Assembly (NCBI GenBank): GCA_017987425.1
Contig: JAGNTT010000011.1
Location: forward strand, 11,169-24,752
Origin: Candidatus Omnitrophota bacterium
GTDB taxonomy: Bacteria > Omnitrophota > Gorgyraeia > Zapsychrales > Fredricksoniimonadaceae
Direction of reading: 5' to 3'
DNA: 13,584 bases
In this document: positions 7,716 to 13,226 of the stretch, one piece after another
How positions within the stretch are numbered: the stretch's first letter is position 1
How the letters are laid out: every line of letters begins with the position of its first letter
Made by a program: the position numbers and the translations under genes
The notes under the pieces: model-generated
What the model was told of the DNA's origin: nothing
What the model saw: only the letters and a program-made list of their open reading frames with translations
The model's database searches: none

Positions 7716-7721
7716 TTATTT

Positions 7722-8996
7722 ATGAGCATTTCACTTAATACCGATTATTTAAAAAATTTTATCGATCCCAAATATGTCACCGCGCTGGAGTCGGCGGTTA
7801 AGGATGCGCATGAGGCCCTTCACAACAAGACGGGAAAGGGTAACGACTTCTTGGGATGGATCGATCTTCCTTCCAGGATCACTGACGGATTTCTCAATGA
7901 ACTCGACGTCTTGGCCAAAGAAGTGCAGTCGCATTCGGATGTCTTGATTTCGATCGGTATCGGCGGTTCCTATTTGGGTATCCGTTCGACGATTGAATTT
8001 TTAGGCGGTTCTCCCAAACTTCCGGTTTATTATGCCGGCCATAACATCAGCTCCGATTATCTGTATGATCTTTTGGAGACAGTGAAAAATAAGCGCGTGA
8101 CCGTGGTTGTTATTTCTAAATCCGGTACGACCACCGAACCTGCCGTGGCGTTTCGTGTCATAAAGAAGGCGCTGGAATCCCGTTACAGCGGTGAAGAACT
8201 TAAGAAGAGAATCATCTGCGTCACCGATGAGAAAAAAGGCGCCTTGCGCCAGATAGCGGACAAATCCGGTTATAAAAGTTTTGTCATCCCCGACGATGTC
8301 GGCGGGCGGTTTTCCGTGCTGACGCCCGTCGGGCTTGTTCCTCTGGCGCTTGCCGGTGTTGATGTGAAGGGTCTTGTGGAAGGCGCCCGCAAAGGACAGG
8401 CCGAATATGCCGTTGCCGATCTGGATAAGAATGTCGCTTATCGCTATGCGGCCCTGCGATATCTTTTGTATAAGAACGGGAAAAAGATCGAAGTGCTTTC
8501 TTCGTTCTATCCGGAAATGTTTTATGTTGCTGAATGGTTCAAGCAGCTCTTCGGTGAGAGCGAAGGCAAAGACGGCAAGGGTATTTTTCCGTCATCGCTT
8601 ATTTTCTCGACGGACCTTCATTCCATGGGCCAGCTCATGCAGGACGGCGAACGCACCATCTTCGAAACCTTTGTGATGATCGATAAACCGAAGCATGATG
8701 TCGAGATTCCTTCCGATCCGCAGGATTTGGACGGTTTTAATTATGTCGCCGGCAAAGGCCTCGATTTTGTGAACAAGAAGGCGTATGAAGCCACCGCTTC
8801 GGCGCATTATGAAGGCGGCGTACCCAATATGACGCTCACGCTTTGTCAGGCGGACGCGTTTCACCTGGGGCAGCTTTATTATATGTTTGAGAAAGCGATC
8901 GGTATCTACGGATATCTTTTGAGTGTCAATCCGTTCGATCAGCCGGGTGTCGAGGCATACAAGAAAAAGATGTTCGCTCTTCTTGGAAAGAAATAA
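7722..8996 (+). CDS. pgi: Glucose-6-phosphate isomerase
   Basis: Cytosolic enzyme of glycolysis and gluconeogenesis, interconverting glucose 6-phosphate and fructose 6-phosphate. It is the shorter bacterial form (424 residues from this start; compare about 450 in Bacillus-type and 550 in E. coli). The sugar-binding loops IGIGGSYLGIRS and VISKSGTTTEP, the signature GGRFSVLTPVGLVP, the catalytic glutamate region FGESEGKDGKG (E279 or E281), a histidine in SAHYEGGVPN, and the C-terminal lysine in PGVEAYKKKMF (K414) are all present. The in-frame ATG at 7668 would add 18 residues encoded by repeat DNA and is rejected. The stop is six bases before the diguanylate cyclase start. Confidence 0.96.
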   Translation: MSISLNTDYLKNFIDPKYVTALESAVKDAHEALHNKTGKGNDFLGWIDLPSRITDGFLNELDVLAKEVQSHSDVLISIGIGGSYLGIRSTIEFLGGSPKLPVYYAGHNISSDYLYDLLETVKNKRVTVVVISKSGTTTEPAVAFRVIKKALESRYSGEELKKRIICVTDEKKGALRQIADKSGYKSFVIPDDVGGRFSVLTPVGLVPLALAGVDVKGLVEGARKGQAEYAVADLDKNVAYRYAALRYLLYKNGKKIEVLSSFYPEMFYVAEWFKQLFGESEGKDGKGIFPSSLIFSTDLHSMGQLMQDGERTIFETFVMIDKPKHDVEIPSDPQDLDGFNYVAGKGLDFVNKKAYEATASAHYEGGVPNMTLTLCQADAFHLGQLYYMFEKAIGIYGYLLSVNPFDQPGVEAYKKKMFALLGKK

Positions 8997-9002
8997 TACC
9001 GG

Positions 9003-9872
9003 ATGTTGAACAAGTTTAAGGACATCAATGCCCGCATGCAGAAGTATCCCAGGGTTCTTTTTGCATGCGGGATTTTTTTATGCCTTGCCGCCGGATATGC
9101 TGAAGTTGTTTCCGGTCCTCAATGGAATGTCGCGGCCCTTTATCTGTTTCCTGTGTTGTGGGTGGCGGCGGCCATTGGACTTATTCCGGGTTTATGTCTG
9201 ATCGCCGTAAGCGTGACGCTGTCTATCATCGCCAGCCATCATGCCGGGAGTCTGTCCCTTGTTGTTTCTAATGCTTTGGTGCTCGTATTCTTTTTTACGA
9301 CAACTGTTTTGCTGACGAATAGGTTAATGCTGGCGCAGAAAAAGGAGCGTGATTCCTCACGACATGATCCTTTGACCAAAGCCTATAACGCCAAGGCTTT
9401 TTACGGGGTGCTTGAGGTGGAAGCTCATCGGTGCCGCCGTTATAGCAGGCCGCTCACGATCGCTTACATCGACTGTGACGATTTTCATCAGATCAACGAG
9501 CGTTTCGGGAATCACATGGGAGACGAATTTCTTAAGCTGACCAGTGATATTGTCCGGCGTGGATTACGACTGACGGACACGTTTGCACGTTTAAACGGCG
9601 ATGAGTTTGCCGTCATACTTCCCGAGACGCATAATCGCGATGCCAAGAATATTTTCCTGCGCATCCGCAAGGCCCTCTCCGAGGACATGGGTATTCGGGA
9701 ATTAAACGGGACATTCAGCATGGGCGTTGCCACATTCCTAAGCCCGCCGTCTGAATTGAAGGATATGGTCGAGAAAGCGAATGCGTTGATGCGGGACGTG
9801 AAGAATAACGGTAAAAATATGGTTAATGCCGAGGTCTTCGGCGCATCCAACAACGGGAAAGGGCAGTCATGA
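9003..9872 (+). CDS. Membrane-anchored diguanylate cyclase (GGDEF domain, NGDEF variant)
   Basis: Probable c-di-GMP synthase. Residues about 17-107 form four hydrophobic helices, with a GPQWNVAALYLFPVLW segment of the type found at the N-terminus of many bacterial sensor kinases and cyclases. The GGDEF domain follows (about 118-280): HDPLTKAYNAKAF, the metal-binding IDCDDFHQINERFGNHMGDEFL, and the signature loop RLNGDEFAVILPE. The first glycine of GGDEF is replaced by asparagine (N198-G-D-E-F202), while the feedback-inhibition I-site RxxD (R189-D192) is intact. No receiver or other sensor domain is visible. It begins six bases after pgi without a clear ribosome binding site, and codons 10-26 contain an intrinsic terminator. 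It overlaps the next gene by four bases (ATGA). Confidence 0.88.
   Translation: MLNKFKDINARMQKYPRVLFACGIFLCLAAGYAEVVSGPQWNVAALYLFPVLWVAAAIGLIPGLCLIAVSVTLSIIASHHAGSLSLVVSNALVLVFFFTTTVLLTNRLMLAQKKERDSSRHDPLTKAYNAKAFYGVLEVEAHRCRRYSRPLTIAYIDCDDFHQINERFGNHMGDEFLKLTSDIVRRGLRLTDTFARLNGDEFAVILPETHNRDAKNIFLRIRKALSEDMGIRELNGTFSMGVATFLSPPSELKDMVEKANALMRDVKNNGKNMVNAEVFGASNNGKGQS
9031..9079 (+). terminator. Intrinsic terminator embedded in the start of the diguanylate cyclase gene
   Basis: CCCGCATGCA at 9031-9040 pairs perfectly with 9062-9071, a 10-bp GC-rich stem. Three more pairs (GAA/TTC) are possible inside the 21-base loop. The stem is followed by A and seven T (9073-9079). It stands 35 bases after the pgi stop, the normal place for a pgi terminator, but lies in codons 10-26 of the next gene. 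Confidence 0.75.
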
Positions 9873-10198
9873 CGACAATTATTCTTTTAACCATATCGAA
9901 TATTTTCATGACATTCGCCTGGTACGGCCATTTGAAGTACAAGAGTTCGCCGTTATGGATGGTCATTGGGATCAGCTGGCTGATCGCGTTCTTTGAGTAT
10001 TGTTTTCAGGTTCCGGCCAACCGGTGGGGACACGGGCAGTTTAACGCAGCCCAGTTAAAGACCATTCAGGAGATCATCACCCTTATCGTATTCTGCGTCT
10101 TTTCAGTCACGTACCTAAAAGAAGATCTAAAGTGGAATTATTTCGTCGGGTTCTTTTTCATCGTCCTTGCCGCATTCTTTATTTTCAAGAAGTGGTAA
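9869..10198 (+). CDS. DUF486 / DMT-family small membrane protein
   Basis: A 109-residue, very hydrophobic protein with about four membrane helices (roughly 3-22, 30-48, 66-85, 88-107). The sequence shows the conserved DUF486 features: FMTFAWYGHLK near the N-terminus, the central SWLIAFFEYCFQVPANRWGH, and QLKTIQEIITLIVFCVFSV. DUF486 is placed in the drug/metabolite transporter superfamily, but no substrate is known. It is translationally coupled to the diguanylate cyclase by a four-base ATGA overlap, so the two are probably made together. No terminator is seen after it. Confidence 0.85.
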   Translation: MTTIILLTISNIFMTFAWYGHLKYKSSPLWMVIGISWLIAFFEYCFQVPANRWGHGQFNAAQLKTIQEIITLIVFCVFSVTYLKEDLKWNYFVGFFFIVLAAFFIFKKW

Positions 10199-10217
10199 TT
10201 TCCCGCCTAAAATCCAG

Positions 10218-10246
10218 TTTATTTAGACGTGTATATCATTTAGAAT
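10218..10246 (+). promoter_or_regulatory. Possible sigma-70 promoter of the copper-chaperone unit
   Basis: A -10-like TAGAAT at 10241-10246 is separated by 17 bases from a poor -35 (TTTATT, 10218-10223). The same -10 hexamer occurs before tatA. The 76-base gap offers no better candidate, and there is no strong ribosome binding site before 10275. Confidence 0.3.
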
Positions 10247-10274
10247 TGTTTGATCTCAACGAAAGCCTAATTCA

Positions 10275-11009
10275 ATGCGTTTTAGCATAGTCATGTTAGC
10301 TCTTTTCTGTTTACCGTGCGTTGCCGGTTATGCTGATACTGCATTGCAGGCCGAGCAGGGAAGGCAATTGTATCTTTCGTACGGCTGTGCCGCATGTCAC
10401 GGCAAGAACGCCGATGGCAAGGGCATTGCAGTTCAGGGTAACCCTACCGATCTGCGCGATCCTAAGGCCTATCATCACGGCCGCGACCGGTCCAAGATCA
10501 TGTTCAGTATTAAATATGGCATCAAGGACGGCCAAAACGTAATGCCTTCTTTTGACTATCTGCCCCATGAAGAGGTTAAACTGATTGCCGTCTATCTTGA
10601 ATCCCTGATGGCCGAAGAACCGGAAGACCATTCATCGAACAATGATATTCTGGTTTCCGGCGCGTGGATCCGCTGGATGCCGCCGTCGCGGCCCAACTCA
10701 GCGGCATATATGACCATTGAGAATAAAACGCAAAAGGACATTGTTTTAGAATCGGTAACCTCAAAAGAAATCGAACGGATTGAAATGCATAAGATGGAGC
10801 GGGTTGACGGTAAAATGACCATGCGTTTGGCCGAAGAAATCCGTGTGCCCTCTTCAGGCCGGACCGAACTTAAGCCGGGGGCGCTTCATTTTATGCTGTT
10901 CGGCATTCAAAAACCTTTGGAAAAAGGTGCGGCCATTCCAATTACTCTTAAATTTCAGGACGGCACGAGTGTCGAAGTCAGCGCTATTATTAAGGAAGAC
11001 GTTCAGTAG
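10275..11009 (+). CDS. Cytochrome c - PCu(A)C copper chaperone fusion
   Basis: A 244-residue exported protein with a signal peptide probably cut after GYA (residue 20). Residues about 24-112 form a class I cytochrome c domain: haem-binding CAACH (C38, C41, H42) and the axial methionine M90 in NVMPSF. A short acidic linker (AEEPEDHSSNND) leads to a PCu(A)C domain (about 125-240). Its Cu(I) ligands fit the family pattern H-X10-M-X21-H-X-M exactly: H172, M183, H205, M207. PCu(A)C proteins hand Cu(I) to the CuA centre of cytochrome c oxidase together with Sco, which is encoded 17 bases downstream. The haem domain may supply electrons to keep copper or the CuA thiols reduced; that part is inference. 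Confidence 0.92.
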   Translation: MRFSIVMLALFCLPCVAGYADTALQAEQGRQLYLSYGCAACHGKNADGKGIAVQGNPTDLRDPKAYHHGRDRSKIMFSIKYGIKDGQNVMPSFDYLPHEEVKLIAVYLESLMAEEPEDHSSNNDILVSGAWIRWMPPSRPNSAAYMTIENKTQKDIVLESVTSKEIERIEMHKMERVDGKMTMRLAEEIRVPSSGRTELKPGALHFMLFGIQKPLEKGAAIPITLKFQDGTSVEVSAIIKEDVQ

Positions 11010-11026
11010 TTAATACGGAGAAGAAT

Positions 11027-11623
11027 ATGCGCGGGAATAGAATCAATGGGTGGGTGTTTTGTTCGCTGGTTTTTTGCCTTTCTCTAGGCGGGTTGGGATG
11101 CGAGTCTAGACAAGCATCGCAAAAGGGTGAGATGTATGCCGGGCTTAACCCCCAGAGGGATTTTACGTTAACCGACCAGGACGGCAAGCCGTTCCATCTC
11201 AAAGATCATCGGGGCCAAATAGTTCTGTTGTTTTTCGGCTATCTTTCTTGCCCGGACATCTGTCCTATGACTATTTCCAAGTTAAGCAGGGTGTATGATC
11301 TGATCGGGGAAAAGCGGGATAATGTCCTGACTTTGTTTGTCACGGTAGATCCTGAACGCGACACGCCGGAAAAGATAAAAGAGTATTTAAGCTATTTTAA
11401 GCTCAAGACCGTGGGATTAACGGGTACAAAAACTGAGATCGACAAGGTCGTCTCGACTTATGGGGGATCTTATGAGAAGGTCAAAGTAGACTCGGCTGCA
11501 GAATATCTGATGGATCATTCCGATTATGTATATTTAATTGACGGTGAAGGCAGGGTGAAAGCGCTTATTCATACAGAAGACAAGGTCCAGAAGATCGCCG
11601 GGCTTATTAAGGAGGTTTTATGA
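11027..11623 (+). CDS. SCO1/SenC family copper chaperone for cytochrome c oxidase
   Basis: Membrane-anchored thioredoxin-fold protein that binds copper and helps build the CuA centre of cytochrome oxidase. The N-terminus is a signal segment ending in a lipobox-like GLGC (C25), suggesting a lipoprotein, although the -3 residue is unusual. The fold starts at DFTLTDQDGKPFHLKDHRG. The copper ligands are C75 and C79 in LSCPDICP and H164 in DHSDYVYLID, all as expected. FVTVDPERDTPE is a further family hallmark. A CGGAG ribosome binding site at 11016-11020 precedes the ATG. The 3' end carries AAGGAGG and an overlapping ATG (see next entry), so the unit once continued or still does. Confidence 0.94.
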   Translation: MRGNRINGWVFCSLVFCLSLGGLGCESRQASQKGEMYAGLNPQRDFTLTDQDGKPFHLKDHRGQIVLLFFGYLSCPDICPMTISKLSRVYDLIGEKRDNVLTLFVTVDPERDTPEKIKEYLSYFKLKTVGLTGTKTEIDKVVSTYGGSYEKVKVDSAAEYLMDHSDYVYLIDGEGRVKALIHTEDKVQKIAGLIKEVL

Positions 11624-11748
11624 AGGGTTTTTGGTGGGGAAAAGTGTCTATAAATAAGATCGCCCTCCCATCTGATGTGGCGGGAAGGCTCTCTTATAAG
11701 GGGATAGGCCTTGAAGTGCTTTCGCTATCCTGTCAAATCCTCCCTTAA
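11620..11748 (+). CDS. Small ORF of 42 residues overlapping the sco stop (hypothetical or remnant)
   Basis: The sequence AAGGAGG at 11609-11615 is a perfect ribosome binding site, four bases before an ATG (11620) that overlaps the sco stop in the ATGA manner. The same spacing is used by tatA and the MORN gene. The ORF starts MKGFWWGKVSINKIALP and ends at TAA 11746-11748. No family is recognised, and the later codons run through inverted repeats, so the true coding part may be only the first ten to fifteen codons. It could be a real short peptide, or the 5' stump of a lost gene of the copper unit. Confidence 0.35.
   Translation: MKGFWWGKVSINKIALPSDVAGRLSYKGIGLEVLSLSCQILP
11662..11730. repeat. 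Two adjacent imperfect hairpins after sco
   Basis: Hairpin A pairs 11662-11669 (GCCCTCCC) with 11682-11689 (GGGAAGGC), with two central mismatches. Hairpin B pairs GGATAG at 11702-11707 with CTATCC at 11725-11730. No T-run follows, so neither is an ordinary terminator. They could be a structured RNA, a REP-like element or the remains of one. Confidence 0.45.
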
Positions 11749-11803
11749 CAATCTAACTATGCCACGACTTTTGTTAGAACACAAGTAAAAAAATAAAATC
11801 AAC

Positions 11804-11906
11804 AGCGACGAGAAAATATATTTCTTTTATTAGCGGGAAGAATTTCTTATCAATTTTTAGGGGGAAATTAAGGGTTCTTTCGCTAAAGGGATTTTTTCTT
11901 GTCGCT
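11804..11906. repeat. Long nested inverted repeat upstream of tatA
   Basis: The outer arms are AGCGACGAGAAAA (11804-11816) against TTTTCTTGTCGCT (11894-11906), with one mismatch. The middle arms are TAGCGGGAAGAA (11831-11842) against TTCTTTCGCTA (11875-11885), and the inner arms AATTTC (11841-11846) against GAAATT (11864-11869). Together they fold into one ~100-base stem with small bulges. It fills most of the otherwise gene-free, AT-rich stretch between sco and tatA. It may be a MITE or REP-type element or a non-coding RNA. Confidence 0.6.
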
Positions 11907-11927
11907 TTGGGGCTTTCCTTATAGAAT
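11899..11927 (+). promoter_or_regulatory. Likely sigma-70 promoter of tatAC
   Basis: TTGTCG (11899-11904) and TAGAAT (11922-11927) are separated by the ideal 17 bases and match the consensus in 4/6 and 5/6 positions. The -35 lies in the right arm of the long inverted repeat, so folding or a bound protein there could affect it. A small inverted repeat, GGGCTT (11910-11915) with AAGCCC (11929-11934), spans the spacer and start region. Confidence 0.5.
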
Positions 11928-11983
11928 GAAGCCCTAGCCTGAATAATAATGTCCCGCACAGATCATGTTTTTAAGGAGGAATT

Positions 11984-12163
11984 ATGGGTAAAATAGGATT
12001 TTCAGAAGTATTATTGATTGCTTTTGTCTTTGTTCTTTTATTCGGTGCCAAGAAACTGCCGGAAGTCGGATCAGCCATCGGCAAGGCCATCAAGGAATTC
12101 AAGCGCGCGACACGGGATGTCGAAGACGGTGTTAAGGACGCCATTGAAGATAAGAAGCAGTGA
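11984..12163 (+). CDS. tatA: Sec-independent protein translocase subunit TatA
   Basis: A 59-residue pore-forming subunit of the twin-arginine translocase, which exports folded proteins such as cofactor-containing enzymes. After MGKIGFSE comes one membrane helix (about 8-20), the conserved hinge FGAKKLPEVG, then an amphipathic helix (AIGKAIKEFKRA) and a short charged tail. It is of the TatA/TatE type. A perfect AAGGAGG at 11973-11979 stands four bases before ATG. Its stop overlaps the GTG start of tatC by four bases. Confidence 0.95.
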   Translation: MGKIGFSEVLLIAFVFVLLFGAKKLPEVGSAIGKAIKEFKRATRDVEDGVKDAIEDKKQ

Positions 12164-12867
12164 AATCCAAGAGCGCATCCTTAACGTTTCTGGATCATTT
12201 GGATGAACTGCGCGGACGGGTTGTGCAGTTTCTCTTTATTTATCTGGTCTGCTGCATCTTCGCTTACAATCTCACATCAAGCATCCTCCCATATCTCATA
12301 AAGCCTGTAGGCGCAGTGGTTTTCAATGCGCCGGGAGAGGCATTTGCGGCTTATATGATCCTGACCCTGCTGGTAGGGCTTGTGATCTCGATGCCGTTTC
12401 TTCTTTATCACATTTGGGCATTTGCCTGGGAAGCCTTAACCGAAAAAGAAAGAAAGTACATCGTTATATTCGGACCTCTGTCCCTGGTTTTCTTTCTGGC
12501 CGGGGGTGCGTTCGCTTACTTTGTCGTTGTCCCGATTGCCGTTAAATTTCTCATGAGTTTTTCCTCTCCGTATGTCGTTCCCATGATCGGCATCCAAAGC
12601 TATATATCATTCTTGGGCAGTTTTCTTTTATCGTTCGGGATTGTTTTTGAACTCCCGTTGATTCTGGTTTTCCTGGTCAAGATCGGCGTTGCGACTCCCG
12701 CCTTCCTGCGACAATTCCGCAAACATTCGATCTTGGGCGTTCTCATCTTGAGCGCTTTACTGACCCCGCCAGATGTTGTGTCGCAGCTTTTGATGGCTGT
12801 GCCGCTGATCCTTCTTTATGAACTCGGCATTCTTTTTTCGGTCTTATCGTATAAAGAAAAAATATAG
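12160..12867 (+). CDS. tatC: Sec-independent protein translocase subunit TatC
   Basis: Six-helix inner-membrane receptor for twin-arginine signal peptides, partner of TatA. The start is GTG at 12160, giving a GTGA overlap with the tatA stop. The cytoplasmic N-terminus has the signature FLDHLDELRGRV; the membrane helices lie roughly at 18-38, 66-88, 103-130, 148-172, 185-205 and 207-227. The conserved periplasmic and cytoplasmic pieces FNAPGEAF, ALTEKERKY, and FGIVFELPL with its glutamate are present, as is LLTPPDVVSQLL. Length 235 is normal. No tatB is seen, so this is a minimal TatAC system in which TatA would do both jobs. Confidence 0.96.
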   Translation: MKSKSASLTFLDHLDELRGRVVQFLFIYLVCCIFAYNLTSSILPYLIKPVGAVVFNAPGEAFAAYMILTLLVGLVISMPFLLYHIWAFAWEALTEKERKYIVIFGPLSLVFFLAGGAFAYFVVVPIAVKFLMSFSSPYVVPMIGIQSYISFLGSFLLSFGIVFELPLILVFLVKIGVATPAFLRQFRKHSILGVLILSALLTPPDVVSQLLMAVPLILLYELGILFSVLSYKEKI

Positions 12868-12944
12868 GCGGGTTTGTGAATTAATGAAGTGCGGAATGCG
12901 CGGATTTTTTTTTGAATTTTGTTGAACGAACGGCATTAAAAATA

Positions 12945-12972
12945 AAACCCCCCGAATCACTTCGGAGGGTTT
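12945..12972. terminator. Bidirectional intrinsic terminator between tatC and the minus-strand micro-gene
   Basis: A 12-bp stem with one mismatch (C12951 with A12966) and a TCAC loop. On the minus strand it is followed by TTTTATTTTT, a very good tail. On the plus strand the tail is only TTTCATTC, so it serves mainly the minus-strand gene and secondarily tatC. Confidence 0.85.
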
Positions 12973-12996
12973 CATTCTGGAAAGAATGGAGAATAC

Positions 12997-13050
12997 TTAT
13001 TTTCTTTTGGCTGTTTTCTTCTTGGCTGTTTTTTTCTTTTTGGTTGCCAT
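12997..13050 (-). CDS. Lysine-rich micro-protein of 17 residues
   Basis: On the minus strand an ATG (13050-13048) opens a 17-codon ORF ending in TAA: MATKKKKTAKKKTAKRK. Nine lysines and one arginine make up more than half of it, with a K-K-T-A repeat. Such sequences resemble the tails of bacterial histone H1-like proteins and would bind nucleic acid or acidic surfaces. It is far below usual gene-calling limits. However, it has a perfect ribosome binding site (AAAGGAG, 13058-13064, seven bases away), a promoter-like pair upstream and a strong terminator 24 bases after the stop. Lysine is encoded by both AAA (6) and AAG (3), and alanine and threonine interrupt the run, so this is not a simple A-tract. 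Function is unknown; the signals around it are what support it. Confidence 0.65.
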   Translation of the reverse strand: MATKKKKTAKKKTAKRK

Positions 13051-13057
13051 GAATTTT

Positions 13058-13064
13058 CTCCTTT
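13058..13064 (-). promoter_or_regulatory. Ribosome binding site AAAGGAG of the lysine-rich micro-gene
   Basis: AAAGGAG on the minus strand, seven bases before the ATG. In this AT-rich gap it is the only such site on that strand and it stands at the ideal distance. Confidence 0.7.
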
Positions 13065-13090
13065 CTGGAAAATGAATTGTTATTGAATTA

Positions 13091-13118
13091 ATATTAACAT
13101 ACATAAAAACTGATGCAA
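13091..13118 (-). promoter_or_regulatory. Possible promoter of the micro-gene
   Basis: On the minus strand TTGCAT (13118-13113) and TAATAT (13096-13091) are 16 bases apart. The -35 is weak; the -10 matches 4/6. In DNA this AT-rich such matches occur by chance, so support comes mainly from position. Confidence 0.35.
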
Positions 13119-13226
13119 AAAAATTCTGAAAAATTTTCACCATTTTTTATTTTGATTTTGCATTTTTCTCGTCGGTAGAAATTAAATTGAAATTTTAGGT
13201 GAAAAAAACTTACTAAAAAAACAAAA
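13119..13226. other. AT-rich gap before hemW
   Basis: Very AT-rich DNA separating the divergent micro-gene and hemW. A plus-strand promoter-like pair, TTGATT (13152-13157) and TAGAAA (13176-13181) with 18-base spacing, could serve hemW. No ribosome binding site of note precedes the hemW ATG; the 25 bases before it are mostly A. No ORF or strong repeat is seen. Confidence 0.4.

Noticed and set aside
7668..7721. N-terminal 18-residue extension of Pgi starting at ATG 7668
   Set aside because: It is encoded by the heptamer array, has no ribosome binding site, and the ATG at 7722 has a perfect AAGGAG at a good distance.
11909..11936. Hairpin GGGCTT/AAGCCC as a terminator or riboswitch before tatA
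   Set aside because: Only six pairs, no T-run, and it sits over the likely promoter start region; no known riboswitch core is recognisable.
11774..11959. A 61-codon minus-strand ORF in the gap before tatA
   Set aside because: It lies across the long inverted repeat in AT-rich DNA, has no ribosome binding site and no recognisable domain.
12889..12913. Possible tatC terminator: GTGC/GCGC stem followed by GGA and nine T
   Set aside because: The stem has only four pairs including a wobble; too weak to call, although the T-run may add to ending the tatC transcript before the stronger hairpin at 12945.
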